From: Psychrobacter fulvigenes
GTDB taxonomy: Bacteria; Pseudomonadota; Gammaproteobacteria; Pseudomonadales; Moraxellaceae
NCBI RefSeq assembly: GCF_904846155.1
Contig: NZ_CAJGZP010000001.1
Span: 1,488,001-1,552,000, forward strand
Reading direction: 5' to 3'
DNA: 64,000 nucleotides
Position 1 is the stretch's first letter. Each line of letters starts with the position of its first letter. A program made the position numbers and the translations under genes. Positions 44,745-54,429 of the stretch are shown in pieces. The notes under the pieces are model-generated. The model did not search any database, was not told the origin of the DNA, and saw nothing but the letters and a program-made list of their open reading frames with translations.

Positions 44745-44863
44745 CTGTTTTAGTTATTGACAGTAGGCATGGATAGCCTATGCTTCGTTACGATACCACT
44801 CGTAAGAAATGACCTTATTTTATGGTGTTGCACCATATTTCGTTTACGCTAAGGATAGCCACT

Positions 44864-46894
44864 ATGAGCGAACAACCCACTAATAAAGCTTCTCAATCCC
44901 TATCAGACTCTCAGCATTCCCCATCCTTTGCTGATATTTATCAATCCTCTATTGATAATCGTGAGCAATTCTGGGCCGAGCAAGCCCAGCGCATCTATTG
45001 GCATAAAGAGCCTGAGCAAATCCTTGACGACAGCAACTTGCCTTTTGCCAGATGGTTCGTCGGCGGTGAGACCAACGTCTGTTATAACTGCGTTGATCGT
45101 CACTTGCCCGACCGTGCTGAGCAGGATGCTTTTATTTGGCTATCGTCCGAGATTAACCAAGAATTGATTGAGACCTTTCCTGCAGTCGTTGATGCTTTTA
45201 GTGATTTGGGCAATACCGTCGAGTTTTATACCGACTATACCAAGCGCCGTCTGACTTACAATGACCTTTATAAAGAGGTCAACTACTTTGCAGATGTCTT
45301 GCAGCGTCATGGGGTCGGCAAAGGTGATCGAGTCATTATCTATATGCCGATGATTTTGGAAGCGGCTTATGCCATGCTGGCCTGTACCCGTATTGGCGCG
45401 ATACACTCAGTGGTTTTTGGCGGATTTGCCGCGCACAATCTGGCCCTTCGGATGGATGATGCTGAGGCAAAAATGCTCATCACCGTTGATGCAGGCTTAC
45501 GTGGTGGTAAAATTATCAATTATAAAAACCTAATCAATCAAGGCGTTGAGCAAGCCAATCATAAACCAGAGCATGTCTTGGTCGTCAACCGTGGTATCTT
45601 GCCTTTTGAGTCACAGCCGATAGATGTCGATTATGCCACTGAGCGCCGTATCAGCTGTGACGCCAACGCTATCGTAGATCCTGTCTGGCTTGAGTCTAAC
45701 GAACCTTCATATTTGCTTTATACCTCGGGCACCACTGGCACCCCAAAAGGTGTGCAGCGCGATACGGGCGGTCATGCGGTGGCGCTTACGACGTCTATAG
45801 ACTATATCCATGATGGCAAAGCAGGCGAGACGTTTTGGACCATATCCGATGTGGGCTGGGCGGCAGGGCATTCCTATACTATTTATGCACCGCTGCTGGC
45901 GGGTATGACCAGTATCATGTATGAAGGCCTCCCGCATCGTCCCAATCCAGGTATTTGGTGGCGAATCGTTGAGGCCAATAAAGTAAACATATTGTTCACC
46001 GCACCAACTGGCGTGCGCATGCTCAAAAAGCAAGACGAGACGTGGATGACCCGCTATGATGTCTCAAGTCTCAAGTCCTTCTTTTTGGCTGGCGAGCCGC
46101 TTGATGAGTCGACTGCCAGCTGGCTGACTGAGCATTTGGGTGTACCCATCTTAGATCACTATTGGCAAACCGAATCGGGCTGGCCTATCTTAAGTCATAC
46201 GCCAAAATTCAATCACAAACCGCACAAGCAAGGCTCTCCTGGTTATCCAATGTATGGCTATGATGCACATGTCATTAACGAAGAGACTGGCGAGCCTTGC
46301 GCCGCTGGGGAAAAGGGGCTGCTTGCTATTACTGCGCCGTTGCCACCAGGTTGTCTGACCACCGTATGGCGTAATGATGAGCGTTTTATCAGTAGTTATT
46401 TTAACTTATTTGATGGCAAGCAATACTCTACCTCAGATTATGCGGTCGTTGATGAGGATGGCTACTTCCATATCTTGGGTCGTACTGATGATGTGATTAA
46501 TGTGGCAGGGCACAGAATAGGCACACAAGAGATTGAGGAGGCGATTAGCACGCATCCTGAGATCATAGAATGTGCGGTGGTCGGTATTGCAGATGAGCTA
46601 AAAGGCGAATTGCCCATTGCCTTTTGTATGCTCAAAGATCATGAACAAGTCGCAACCACCGAAAACCGCTTTCGTCTTGAGCAGCAAATCATCGGAGCCG
46701 TGGTCAAGTCGCTTGGGGGTATCGCCCGTCCAGCAGCGGTTTATTTCACGCAAGCGCTACCAAAGACGCGCTCAGGTAAAATCCTACGCCGCTCTATTCG
46801 TGCATTAGCAGAAGATAAGCCAACGGGTGATATGTCAACGCTTGATAATCCACCTGCCATAGATGCGGTTAAACAGTCTATGAAGGATTATTAA
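44864..46894 (+). CDS. prpE: Propionate-CoA ligase (acetyl/propionyl-CoA synthetase)
   Basis: A 676-residue AMP-forming acyl-CoA synthetase that activates propionate or other short acids. The P-loop YTSGTTGTPKGVQRDTGG (near 286), WTISDVGWAAGHSYTIYAPL (near 325), WQTESGWPI (near 430), and the acylation Lys in TRSGKILRRSIR (near 643) are all present. The sequence is closest to PrpE. The ATG at 44864 is preferred to 44822 because AAGGATAGCCACT precedes it. It stands between the acyl-CoA ligase and mmsA, consistent with propionyl-CoA metabolism after valine breakdown. Confidence 0.92.
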   Translation: MSEQPTNKASQSLSDSQHSPSFADIYQSSIDNREQFWAEQAQRIYWHKEPEQILDDSNLPFARWFVGGETNVCYNCVDRHLPDRAEQDAFIWLSSEINQELIETFPAVVDAFSDLGNTVEFYTDYTKRRLTYNDLYKEVNYFADVLQRHGVGKGDRVIIYMPMILEAAYAMLACTRIGAIHSVVFGGFAAHNLALRMDDAEAKMLITVDAGLRGGKIINYKNLINQGVEQANHKPEHVLVVNRGILPFESQPIDVDYATERRISCDANAIVDPVWLESNEPSYLLYTSGTTGTPKGVQRDTGGHAVALTTSIDYIHDGKAGETFWTISDVGWAAGHSYTIYAPLLAGMTSIMYEGLPHRPNPGIWWRIVEANKVNILFTAPTGVRMLKKQDETWMTRYDVSSLKSFFLAGEPLDESTASWLTEHLGVPILDHYWQTESGWPILSHTPKFNHKPHKQGSPGYPMYGYDAHVINEETGEPCAAGEKGLLAITAPLPPGCLTTVWRNDERFISSYFNLFDGKQYSTSDYAVVDEDGYFHILGRTDDVINVAGHRIGTQEIEEAISTHPEIIECAVVGIADELKGELPIAFCMLKDHEQVATTENRFRLEQQIIGAVVKSLGGIARPAAVYFTQALPKTRSGKILRRSIRALAEDKPTGDMSTLDNPPAIDAVKQSMKDY

Positions 46895-46920
46895 TGGATT
46901 CTTAATACTATGATCTATGA

Positions 46921-46949
46921 AAGCTCATGAGTCGTCATGGGCTTTTTTA
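46921..46949 (+). terminator. Intrinsic terminator after prpE
   Basis: AAGCTCATGA (46921-46930) pairs with TCATGGGCTT (46935-46944), with one G-U pair, and is followed by T residues. Confidence 0.8.
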
Positions 46950-47125
46950 TTAAAATGCAATAAAGCACTTGACCCTAAATTCGATTTGTTGTTATAGTCA
47001 ATAACGATACGAAATAAATCATTTTAAATAAAGTTTAATTAGCAGACGTATTTGGTTTTTAAGCTCTTTTATCAATATTAAGACGTCATATAATGGCAGT
47101 CTCGCAAACAAGATAAGGATATCTT

Positions 47126-48610
47126 ATGCATCACGTTCAGCAGCTCATCAATGGCCAATTTGTGGAATCTAACACCAAAGAATGGATTGATATCACCGAT
47201 CCTGCCACGCAAGAAGTCATCGCCAAGGTGCCACAAACCACCGACGATGAAATCAATCAAGCTGTCGCTGCCGCCCACGCCGCATTCCAAACGTGGCGCA
47301 AGACGCCAATCACCACGCGTGCACGTATCTTTTTAAAATATCAAGCCTTGATCCGTGAGCACATGGATGAGCTCGCAGAAATCCTAACCGCTGAGCAAGG
47401 CAAAACCATTGCCGATGCTAGAGGTGATGTATTCCGTGGTTTGGAAGTGGTCGAGCATGCAGCAGGCATTGCCAATCTACAGATTGGTGACTTTGTCGAA
47501 AACGTCGCCTCAGGCGTTGATACTTATAGCATATGGCAGCCACTTGGCGTTTGTGCAGGCATTACACCCTTTAACTTCCCAGCGATGATTCCGCTATGGA
47601 TGTTCCCAATGGCAATTGCCACGGGTAATACTTTTATCTTAAAGCCTTCTGAGCAAGACCCAATGGTCACCATGCGTTTGGTCGAGCTAGCAGTGGAAGC
47701 GGGCGTACCTGAAGGTGTGCTAAACGTCGTACATGGCGGCAAGGCGACGGTTGATGCCATTTGTGATCACCCAGATATCAAAGCGGTTTCGTTTGTTGGT
47801 TCTACCGCTGTTGGGAAGCATGTCTACGAGCGCGCGAGCAAATCGGGCAAACGTGCCCAGTGCATGATGGGGGCTAAAAACCATGCCGTGATACTACCTG
47901 ATGCCAATAAAGAACAAACGCTGAATCAATTGGCGGGCGCAGCCTTTGGTGCTGCCGGTCAGCGCTGTATGGCACTGTCCGTGGTGGTATTGGTTGGCGC
48001 AGCAGGGGAATGGGTGGACGATATTAAAGCCAAAGCAGAAGGCCTAGTGGTATCAGCAGGTAAGCATGATAAAGACTTAGGCCCACTGATTTCTCCTGCC
48101 GCAAAAGCCCGTGTTGAGCATTTAATCGGTACGGGTGTCGAAGAAGGAGCAAGCTTGGTGCTCGATGGTCGCGGTATCACTGTCGAAGGCTATGAGCAAG
48201 GTAACTTCGTAGGACCTACTATATTTGATAATGTCACTGCCGATATGCATATTTATCAGCAAGAAATCTTTGGCCCAGTGCTGTGCATCATGCGTGCAGC
48301 TGACCTTGATGAAGCGATTGAGCTACTGAATGCCAACCCACATGGTAATGGTACGGCTATCTTTACTCAGTCAGGGGCAGCCGCACACAAATTTCAACAG
48401 GATGTACAGGTCGGTCAAATCGGTGTTAACCTACCAATTCCCGTGCCGCTACCGATGTTCTCATTCTCAGGCTCGCGTGCCAGTAAGCTTGGTGATCTTG
48501 GCCCTTATGGTAAGCAGGCAGTACAGTTTTACACGCAAACGAAAACGGTTACCGCCCGTTGGTTTGATGATGAAGCCAGTCGCGGAGTCAATACCACTAT
48601 TTCAATTTAA
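47126..48610 (+). CDS. mmsA: CoA-acylating methylmalonate-semialdehyde dehydrogenase
   Basis: A 494-residue aldehyde dehydrogenase converting methylmalonate semialdehyde to propionyl-CoA with release of CO2, the last step of valine catabolism. Landmarks are [19 protein letters not shown] (near 141), [15 protein letters not shown] (near 223), [12 protein letters not shown] (near 249) and the catalytic Cys281 in [20 protein letters not shown] precedes the ATG. It begins the valine/isobutyrate group that continues to mmsB. Confidence 0.96.
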   Translation: MHHVQQLINGQFVESNTKEWIDITDPATQEVIAKVPQTTDDEINQAVAAAHAAFQTWRKTPITTRARIFLKYQALIREHMDELAEILTAEQGKTIADARGDVFRGLEVVEHAAGIANLQIGDFVENVASGVDTYSIWQPLGVCAGITPFNFPAMIPLWMFPMAIATGNTFILKPSEQDPMVTMRLVELAVEAGVPEGVLNVVHGGKATVDAICDHPDIKAVSFVGSTAVGKHVYERASKSGKRAQCMMGAKNHAVILPDANKEQTLNQLAGAAFGAAGQRCMALSVVVLVGAAGEWVDDIKAKAEGLVVSAGKHDKDLGPLISPAAKARVEHLIGTGVEEGASLVLDGRGITVEGYEQGNFVGPTIFDNVTADMHIYQQEIFGPVLCIMRAADLDEAIELLNANPHGNGTAIFTQSGAAAHKFQQDVQVGQIGVNLPIPVPLPMFSFSGSRASKLGDLGPYGKQAVQFYTQTKTVTARWFDDEASRGVNTTISI

Positions 48611-48804
48611 TCAGCAAGGCTTGGTATTTGCGGTATAGCGTCCATTTCGCTTATTAATTGATTGTTTTTAATAGAGCATGGTTTTATCAATAGCGTTATG
48701 CCGCTGTTATACTGTAGACGTTGTTATACTGTATAAATCACATTGAATTGACGACTCATCAAACCTGAGCCACTTATTTGCTATGCACGTACAAGGATGA
48801 CCTT

Positions 48805-49965
48805 ATGGATTTTTCATTGACCGAAGACCAAATCGCCTTTCGCCAAACCGCCAGACAGTTTGCCTTAAAGGAGCTAAAGCCAAACGCGGCTGAATGGGAT
48901 CGTACCTCACATTTTCCAATCGATGTCATCAAAAAATCAGGCGAGCTGGGTTTCTTAGGGCTGTATACCAACCCAGACTATGATGGCTTAGGGCTACCGC
49001 GCTTAGACTCTGCCATGGTGTTTGAGGAGCTGGCATGGGGTGATACGGCCGTTGCTGCCTATATGAGTATTCATAATATGGCGGGCTGGATGATCGGTGA
49101 GTATGGCAGCGATGTTTTGTGCAAAAAATATTTGCCCAATATGGTCAGCGGTGAGTGGCTTGGCAGCTACTGCTTAACTGAGCCCAATGCTGGTTCTGAT
49201 GCGGCTTCATTACGCACCAAAGCCGACAAACAAGGCGACTATTATGTGCTCAATGGCGAGAAAACCTTCATCTCAGGCGCAGGCTCGACCGATGTATTGG
49301 TGGTCATGGCACGTACAGGCGGTGCAGGGCCAAAAGGTGTATCAGCATTTGTGGTAGATGCTGATAGCGCTGGTATCGAATATGGCAAAAACGAGCATAA
49401 AATGGGCTGGAAAGCACAGCCAACGCGCACCATCAGCTTCAAAGATGTCAAAGTCCCAGCAGAAAATTTAATCGGTGAGGAAGGTCAAGGCTTTCGTATC
49501 GCCATGAAAGGCTTGGATGGTGGCCGTATCAATATCGGTATCTGTGCGGTAGGTACCGCGCAGTCAGCGCTAGAGACCGCAACCAATTACGTGCAAGAGC
49601 GTAGCCAGTTTGGTAGTCCGATTGCAAGCTTGCAGTCAGTACAATTTAAACTTGCTGATATGCTCACCCAGACCATTACCGCAAGGCAAATGCTTTATTT
49701 GGCAGCTGATAAAGTCGATAACAATGATTCGCAAGCCTCTACCTACTGCGCGATGGCAAAGCGTCTCTCCACTGATCTTTGTTTCGATGTCGCCAATGAG
49801 GCCTTACAGCTGCATGGTGGCTATGGCTATCTAAGTGAATACCCGCTTGAGCGCCACGTGCGTGATCTGCGTGTGCATCAAATACTAGAAGGTACCAATG
49901 AAATCATGCGCGTGATTGTCTCGCGTCAGCTCATGCAAGATGATGCATTGAGCCAGTTGCGCTAG
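48805..49965 (+). CDS. Acyl-CoA dehydrogenase, probable isobutyryl-CoA dehydrogenase
   Basis: A 386-residue FAD-linked dehydrogenase of the short/branched-chain acyl-CoA group. SYCLTEPNAGSDAASLRTKA near 120, LQLHGGYGYLSEYPLERHVRD near 332 and LEGTNEIM at 361-368, with Glu362 as the expected catalytic base, fit the family. In the mms context it most likely oxidises isobutyryl-CoA to methacrylyl-CoA. The ATG at 48805 is preferred to 48778 because AAGGATGACCTT lies before it. A long REP-like hairpin lies in the gap to the enoyl-CoA hydratase. Confidence 0.92.
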   Translation: MDFSLTEDQIAFRQTARQFALKELKPNAAEWDRTSHFPIDVIKKSGELGFLGLYTNPDYDGLGLPRLDSAMVFEELAWGDTAVAAYMSIHNMAGWMIGEYGSDVLCKKYLPNMVSGEWLGSYCLTEPNAGSDAASLRTKADKQGDYYVLNGEKTFISGAGSTDVLVVMARTGGAGPKGVSAFVVDADSAGIEYGKNEHKMGWKAQPTRTISFKDVKVPAENLIGEEGQGFRIAMKGLDGGRINIGICAVGTAQSALETATNYVQERSQFGSPIASLQSVQFKLADMLTQTITARQMLYLAADKVDNNDSQASTYCAMAKRLSTDLCFDVANEALQLHGGYGYLSEYPLERHVRDLRVHQILEGTNEIMRVIVSRQLMQDDALSQLR

Positions 49966-50011
49966 ATACTATGTCAGCTTTTACCTGACTCTGAACTTAT
50001 TATGAACTATC

Positions 50012-50081
50012 GTAGGCTGTGGCTTTAGCCCAGCTTGGAAACTTTACAGAAGCAAAATGCTGGGCTAAAGCCACAGCCTAC
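50012..50081. repeat. REP-like long hairpin, copy 1
   Basis: A perfect 23-bp inverted repeat (50012-50034 with 50059-50081) has a 24-base loop. Its outer part GTAGGCTG and inner part CCCAGC are shared with the hairpin at 51016-51085, while the middle differs (GGCTTTAG versus GGTTTTTA) and has changed in both arms together. Each arm also contains a small internal palindrome. No T run follows, so it is not a plain terminator. Confidence 0.85.
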
Positions 50082-50179
50082 ACCGATAATTTTAGAATAG
50101 TTGAGAGTGGAGTAACTTTTATAACTTATTATCGCTATCACTAAATCATAGCAAATTCAGATAAAATAAAGGATTATTT

Positions 50180-50962
50180 ATGACGGATTATACCAACCTG
50201 AAACTCTCGATTGACGGTCATACCGCCACCGTGACACTCAATAACCCACCCGCGCATACCTGGACGATGGAAAGTTTGCCAGCGCTCAAGCAGCTCGTTA
50301 CTGACCTGAATGCCAATGATGATGTCTATGCTTTGATCATTCATGGTGACGGCGAGAAGTTCTTTTCAGCTGGTGCTGATCTAAACAACTTCTCCGACGG
50401 TGACAAAGGCCGAGCGATCAGCATGGCCATTGCTTTTGGTGAAGCGTTTGAAGCCTTGTCAGCTTATCGCGGTGTCAGTATCGCGGTCATCAACGGCTAT
50501 GCCATGGGCGGCGGGCTTGAGTGTGCGTTGGCCTGTGATATCCGTATCGCAGAAGACCATGCACAGATGGCGCTGCCAGAGACAGGCGTTGGACTTTTAC
50601 CTTGCGCAGGCGGTACGCAAAATCTGCCTTTGCTCGTTGGTGAAGGCTGGGCGAAGCGCATGATATTGTGCGGTGAGCGCGTCGATGCCGATACCGCACT
50701 GCGTATTGGTTTGGTTGAGGAAGTCGTGGCTAAAGGCGAAGGGCTACAAGCAGCACAGAAGCTTGCGCAAAAAGTCGCTAAGCAGTCACCCGTCGCTGTC
50801 AGCTACTCTAAAACACTTATTCAAGCTGCGAGAGATACCCCGCCTGCTCAAAACCTTATTAATGAGCGCGAAGCCTTTGTGAAGTTATTTGATACCAAAG
50901 ATCAGCGTGAAGGCGTGCAAGCATTCTTAGAAAAGCGCAAACCTAATTGGCAAAATAAATAG
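50180..50962 (+). CDS. Enoyl-CoA hydratase/isomerase family protein
   Basis: A 260-residue crotonase-fold protein. The oxyanion-hole segments FFSAGADLNNF near 57-67 and AMGGGLECALACDIRIAE near 107 are present; the catalytic Glu in MALPETGVGLLPCAGGTQNL near 137 is consistent with a hydratase. In this cluster it would hydrate methacrylyl-CoA to 3-hydroxyisobutyryl-CoA. AAAGGATTATTT precedes the ATG. It is bracketed by two related REP-like hairpins that are not found elsewhere in the window. Confidence 0.88.
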   Translation: MTDYTNLKLSIDGHTATVTLNNPPAHTWTMESLPALKQLVTDLNANDDVYALIIHGDGEKFFSAGADLNNFSDGDKGRAISMAIAFGEAFEALSAYRGVSIAVINGYAMGGGLECALACDIRIAEDHAQMALPETGVGLLPCAGGTQNLPLLVGEGWAKRMILCGERVDADTALRIGLVEEVVAKGEGLQAAQKLAQKVAKQSPVAVSYSKTLIQAARDTPPAQNLINEREAFVKLFDTKDQREGVQAFLEKRKPNWQNK

Positions 50963-51015
50963 ATGGTAACTTGTAATTATTTCACCCCATTTTCAACTAG
51001 CTAGCTTTTTTTGAC

Positions 51016-51085
51016 GTAGGCTGGGTTTTTAACCCAGCATTGTAATTCTGCAAAGTCTTGATGCTGGGTTAAAAACCCAGCCTAC
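51016..51085. repeat. REP-like long hairpin, copy 2
   Basis: A perfect 25-bp inverted repeat (51016-51040 with 51061-51085) with a 20-base loop, related to 50012-50081: the outer GTAGGCTG and inner CCCAGC are shared, and the central stem bases co-vary. It lies 53 bases after the enoyl-CoA hydratase gene and 31 bases before the next ATG. Confidence 0.85.
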
Positions 51086-51116
51086 AAACTCATTCTAACT
51101 TTTGTAGGTCTTTTTT

Positions 51117-52370
51117 ATGACAGCAACGAATAACAATAATCAACAGTCCACAGAAAACACCGAGCAACAAGCGCCAGTATTGTTCAATACCGAGCCAACA
51201 GATTGTGGGCATCTGCTTGGGATAATGACGTTAAATATGCCAAAGTCTCTCAATGCGCTTAGCGTTGAGATGTGTCAGTTATTATCACAGCAACTAGATG
51301 AGTGGCAAAGTGATGAGCAGGTAGTGGCACTGGTACTAAAGGGCGCAGGCGACAAGGCATTCTGTGCTGGCGGCGATATCCGTAAGCTCTATGACAGCAT
51401 GTCAGAGACGGCACCGATGCCAAACCCTTATGCCACAGAGTTTTTTGGTAATGAGTATAGTCTCTATCGGCAGATGCACTTTTACCCGAAGCCCATCATC
51501 CTTTGGGGCGATGGCATTATCATGGGTGGCGGTATGGGGCTGATGGCGGCTTGCAGTCATCGTCTGGTCACCGAGCGCACGCGCTTTGCCATGCCTGAGG
51601 TGACCATTGGATTATTCCCTGATGCCTCTGGCAGTTGGTTTTTGCAGCGTATGCCAGCCAAAACTGGTCTGTTCCTAGGTCTTACTGGTGCCATGTGTAA
51701 TGGTAACGATGCCATACTCTCTAACCTTGCAGAGTATGCCGTCGCTAGCAGTGATTATGATGCCATCATCCAGCGCCTGAAACAGAGCGATTGGCAAGCC
51801 GCAGCGAACAGCCCAGACAAATGCCACAACAATAGCGCTCATAGTATCGTTAGTCGTGCACTGGCAGCGCAGCCTGTCGCTGAGTTACCTGCTAGCAAGT
51901 TAGCAACCTATTGGCATCCTATCGGACAGCTGATGAATAGTGGCGGATTGGGCGATATTGATGAGCTGCTACAAAGCGATGAGGCGTTATCCAAGCTTGA
52001 TGCAGATTTTGCAGCAGATAGCTGGACGCAGCGGGCAGTGGCAACTTATCGAGCAGGCTGTCCAGTGACGGTGGCTTTGACCTATGCGCTCTATCATAAA
52101 GTCACTGACTTATCGCTAGAGCAAGTCCTATATCTTGAAGCCAACGTAGCAGTACACTGTGCCGCCAATCCAGACTTTAAGGAAGGCGTCCGTGCATTAC
52201 TGATAGACAAAGACCGCAATCCAAAGTGGTCACGTTCGTTGGCAGAGTGTCTCAGCGCAGAGGGGCAAGCGTACATCCATCAGCACTTTGTAAACCCTTA
52301 TGCTAAGGGTGAGCATCCTTTGGGAGATTGGCTAGGGGATAAAGCCCTAGGCAGTCAATGTGTCCGCTGA
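51117..52370 (+). CDS. 3-hydroxyisobutyryl-CoA hydrolase
   Basis: A 417-residue crotonase-fold protein, longer than an enoyl-CoA hydratase, typical of 3-hydroxyisobutyryl-CoA hydrolases. AFCAGGDIRKLYD near 80-92, IIMGGGMGLMAACSHRLVTE near 137-156 and MPEVTIGLFPDASGSWFLQRMP near 160 form the oxyanion hole and the Glu/Asp active site. It releases free 3-hydroxyisobutyrate from its CoA ester in valine breakdown. AGGTCTTTTTT precedes the ATG. The next gene, mmsB, oxidises its product. Confidence 0.92.
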   Translation: MTATNNNNQQSTENTEQQAPVLFNTEPTDCGHLLGIMTLNMPKSLNALSVEMCQLLSQQLDEWQSDEQVVALVLKGAGDKAFCAGGDIRKLYDSMSETAPMPNPYATEFFGNEYSLYRQMHFYPKPIILWGDGIIMGGGMGLMAACSHRLVTERTRFAMPEVTIGLFPDASGSWFLQRMPAKTGLFLGLTGAMCNGNDAILSNLAEYAVASSDYDAIIQRLKQSDWQAAANSPDKCHNNSAHSIVSRALAAQPVAELPASKLATYWHPIGQLMNSGGLGDIDELLQSDEALSKLDADFAADSWTQRAVATYRAGCPVTVALTYALYHKVTDLSLEQVLYLEANVAVHCAANPDFKEGVRALLIDKDRNPKWSRSLAECLSAEGQAYIHQHFVNPYAKGEHPLGDWLGDKALGSQCVR

Positions 52371-52436
52371 TTACTAGGGTCTGTTGAACATTCAAATATT
52401 AGGGCTGCTGATATAGTCGATGCACTTTAACAAGAA

Positions 52437-52565
52437 CATAGCGCTACTGGGGTGCTATCTTTTGAAGTACAGTTGCGCAGCCTCTGTGATAACAGCACGC
52501 AAGTAAAATTTATACCAGTAGCGCGCTTAAATTTATGTAACAGTTTTATTTTCAACTGACTATAG
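52437..52565 (-). repeat. Dispersed 129-bp repeat with internal inverted repeats, copy B
   Basis: Inverted copy of the element at 14750-14878, also 129 bp. The inverted repeat arms GCGCTACTGG (52441-52450) and CCAGTAGCGC (52515-52524) bound an 84-bp core. It lies between the hydrolase gene and mmsB and interrupts an otherwise tight operon-like run of genes. No ORF is present. Confidence 0.85.
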
Positions 52566-52626
52566 ATAAAATCAGTAATTAAATTTATACAATAGACTAA
52601 TAATAAAGTCATCAAGGAGTGATGCT

Positions 52627-53568
52627 ATGACTACAAGAGATGCAACTTCAAGCGAAGGTAAGACCAGCAAGCCAAGAATTTGTTTTATCGGTCTGGGTAA
52701 TATGGGTGCGCCAATGGCGGAAAACTTGTTAAAAGCAGGTTATACGCTGAAGGTTTATGATTTGTCAGCAGAGGCGACCCAGCGCTTGCAGCAAGCAGGT
52801 GCCAGCGTAGCTAGTAGTCCTGAAGACGCTGCAAGCAATGCGCAAGTTGTGATCAGTATGTTGCCTGCTGGTCGACATGTACATGCGGTGTTCTTGGGTG
52901 ATAGTGGTTCGAACGGCTTACTCTCAACCTTGCCCAAAGGCACACTGGTCATCGATAGCAGTACCATAGCCGCTGCTGATGCGCGTAAGGTAGCAGATGA
53001 GGCCACTAAGCTTGGCATAGGTTTCTTGGACGCGCCAGTATCTGGTGGTACTGGCGGTGCTATCGCAGGGACTCTGACCTTCATCGTTGGTGGTCAGCCA
53101 GCGGCATTTGCCAAAGCTAAGCCGATACTGGATGTGATGGGCAAAAACATCTTCCATGCTGGCGATCACGGTGCTGGACAAGTTGCCAAGATCTGTAACA
53201 ACATGATGCTAGGTATCTTGATGGCAGGCACCGCAGAAGCCATCAATTTGGGTGTCAAAAACGGTCTGGATGCCAAGGTGCTATCAGATATCATGCTGCA
53301 AAGCTCAGGTCGTAACTGGGCGTTAGAGGTCTATAACCCTTATCCGCAAGTGATGGAAAACGTCCCATCGAGCAACAGTTATAAAGGCGGGTTTATGGCC
53401 AATTTGATGCAAAAGGATCTCAATCTGGCGATGGAAACAGCCAAAGATACTGGTGCTAAGACCCCGATGGGTGCCAAAGCCACTGAGCTTTATGACGCGC
53501 ATGTGGTGGAGCATGGGGAAAAGGATTTTTCTAGTATCATGGCGCTGCACGATAGCTCAGTTCTCTAG
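52627..53568 (+). CDS. mmsB: 3-hydroxyisobutyrate dehydrogenase
   Basis: A 313-residue NAD-dependent beta-hydroxyacid dehydrogenase that oxidises 3-hydroxyisobutyrate to methylmalonate semialdehyde, the MmsA substrate. The N-terminal Rossmann loop FIGLGNMGAPMAENL (near 20-34), the substrate motif FLDAPVSGGTGGA (near 133-145) and catalytic Lys188 in AGQVAKICNNMM are present. AAGGAGTGATGCT precedes the ATG. It ends the valine cluster; a strong terminator follows, converging with the IclR-type gene. Confidence 0.96.
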   Translation: MTTRDATSSEGKTSKPRICFIGLGNMGAPMAENLLKAGYTLKVYDLSAEATQRLQQAGASVASSPEDAASNAQVVISMLPAGRHVHAVFLGDSGSNGLLSTLPKGTLVIDSSTIAAADARKVADEATKLGIGFLDAPVSGGTGGAIAGTLTFIVGGQPAAFAKAKPILDVMGKNIFHAGDHGAGQVAKICNNMMLGILMAGTAEAINLGVKNGLDAKVLSDIMLQSSGRNWALEVYNPYPQVMENVPSSNSYKGGFMANLMQKDLNLAMETAKDTGAKTPMGAKATELYDAHVVEHGEKDFSSIMALHDSSVL

Positions 53569-53600
53569 TCTACTGTGCGTCAGCTTCTTTAAACTCAATA

Positions 53601-53645
53601 AAAAACGGTCTGCGTTATCATCGATAGCGCAGACCGTTTTTTATT
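53601..53645 (+). terminator. Terminator between mmsB and the IclR-type gene
   Basis: A 14-bp perfect stem (53601-53614 with 53628-53641) with A and T flanks lies 33 bases after the mmsB stop. The symmetric flanks may also serve the convergent gene on the minus strand. Confidence 0.88.
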
Positions 53646-53670
53646 GAAAAGTATATTTTGAGGACAGACC

Positions 53671-54429
53671 CTAGTCTTGCAGTTCATAAACAAGTGCTTG
53701 GATGTCCCTTGCAGCAGCTTGTAAGCGTGGCACATGGACCATTAGCTCATCTAGCGTTATCCGTATGGTGGGCGCATGCACGTACAATGATGCCAAATAG
53801 CGTGATTTTTTGTCTAATATAGGTACCGATATCGCTACCATCTCTGAGATAAACTCCTCATTATCAACGCCGATGCCCGTTTTGGCAATATTATCCAGCT
53901 CAGTATTTAGCGTCTCAATATCTATGATGGTGTTTTTGGTAAACTTAGTTAAAGGCAGGTTTCGTAGCATCTTACGGCGGCTAGCCTCTGACAGCTGGCT
54001 TAGATAGAGCTTGCCAGTAGCAGTGCACCACATGGGTGACTTTGCGCCGACTGGTAAGTAGATTTGCAGTGGTAGAGAGGTCGCTACGCGATTGCTATAG
54101 ACCATATCCATATGATAGGGAATGCCAATACCGCAAGTCTCTTCGATATCATCAACCAACTTTTGCAAAATAACTTGCCGCTCGTTAAAAAACTGCCGCT
54201 GCTGCCAGAGTGCCACGCTTAGATTGCGTACACGCTTACCAGGGATAATGCCGCCACCGATATCCACCGCGACAAAGCCTTCTTCGACCAAGTTTTGAAT
54301 CAAACGATGAATGGTTGGTTTGGGAATATCAAGCTCTTGCGACAGCTCAAGGGGAGTGATGGGTTTGGGGGCATAAGATACCGCTTCTATAATCTCTAAT
54401 ACACGGGTAATCGATGACACTTTAGGCAT
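53671..54429 (-). CDS. IclR-family transcriptional regulator
   Basis: A 252-residue regulator with an N-terminal winged helix-turn-helix (about 7-65; PLELSQELDIPKPTIHRLIQNLVEEGFV) and a C-terminal IclR effector domain (about 85-248; GAKSPMWCTATGKLYLSQL, ISVPILDKKSRYLASLYVHAP). IclR proteins sense small organic acids and commonly control adjacent catabolic operons. It faces mmsB, so regulation of the valine/isobutyrate genes is plausible but unproven. The stop codon TAG lies within a 12-bp motif repeated three times in this window. Confidence 0.9.
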   Translation of the reverse strand: MPKVSSITRVLEIIEAVSYAPKPITPLELSQELDIPKPTIHRLIQNLVEEGFVAVDIGGGIIPGKRVRNLSVALWQQRQFFNERQVILQKLVDDIEETCGIGIPYHMDMVYSNRVATSLPLQIYLPVGAKSPMWCTATGKLYLSQLSEASRRKMLRNLPLTKFTKNTIIDIETLNTELDNIAKTGIGVDNEEFISEMVAISVPILDKKSRYLASLYVHAPTIRITLDELMVHVPRLQAAARDIQALVYELQD

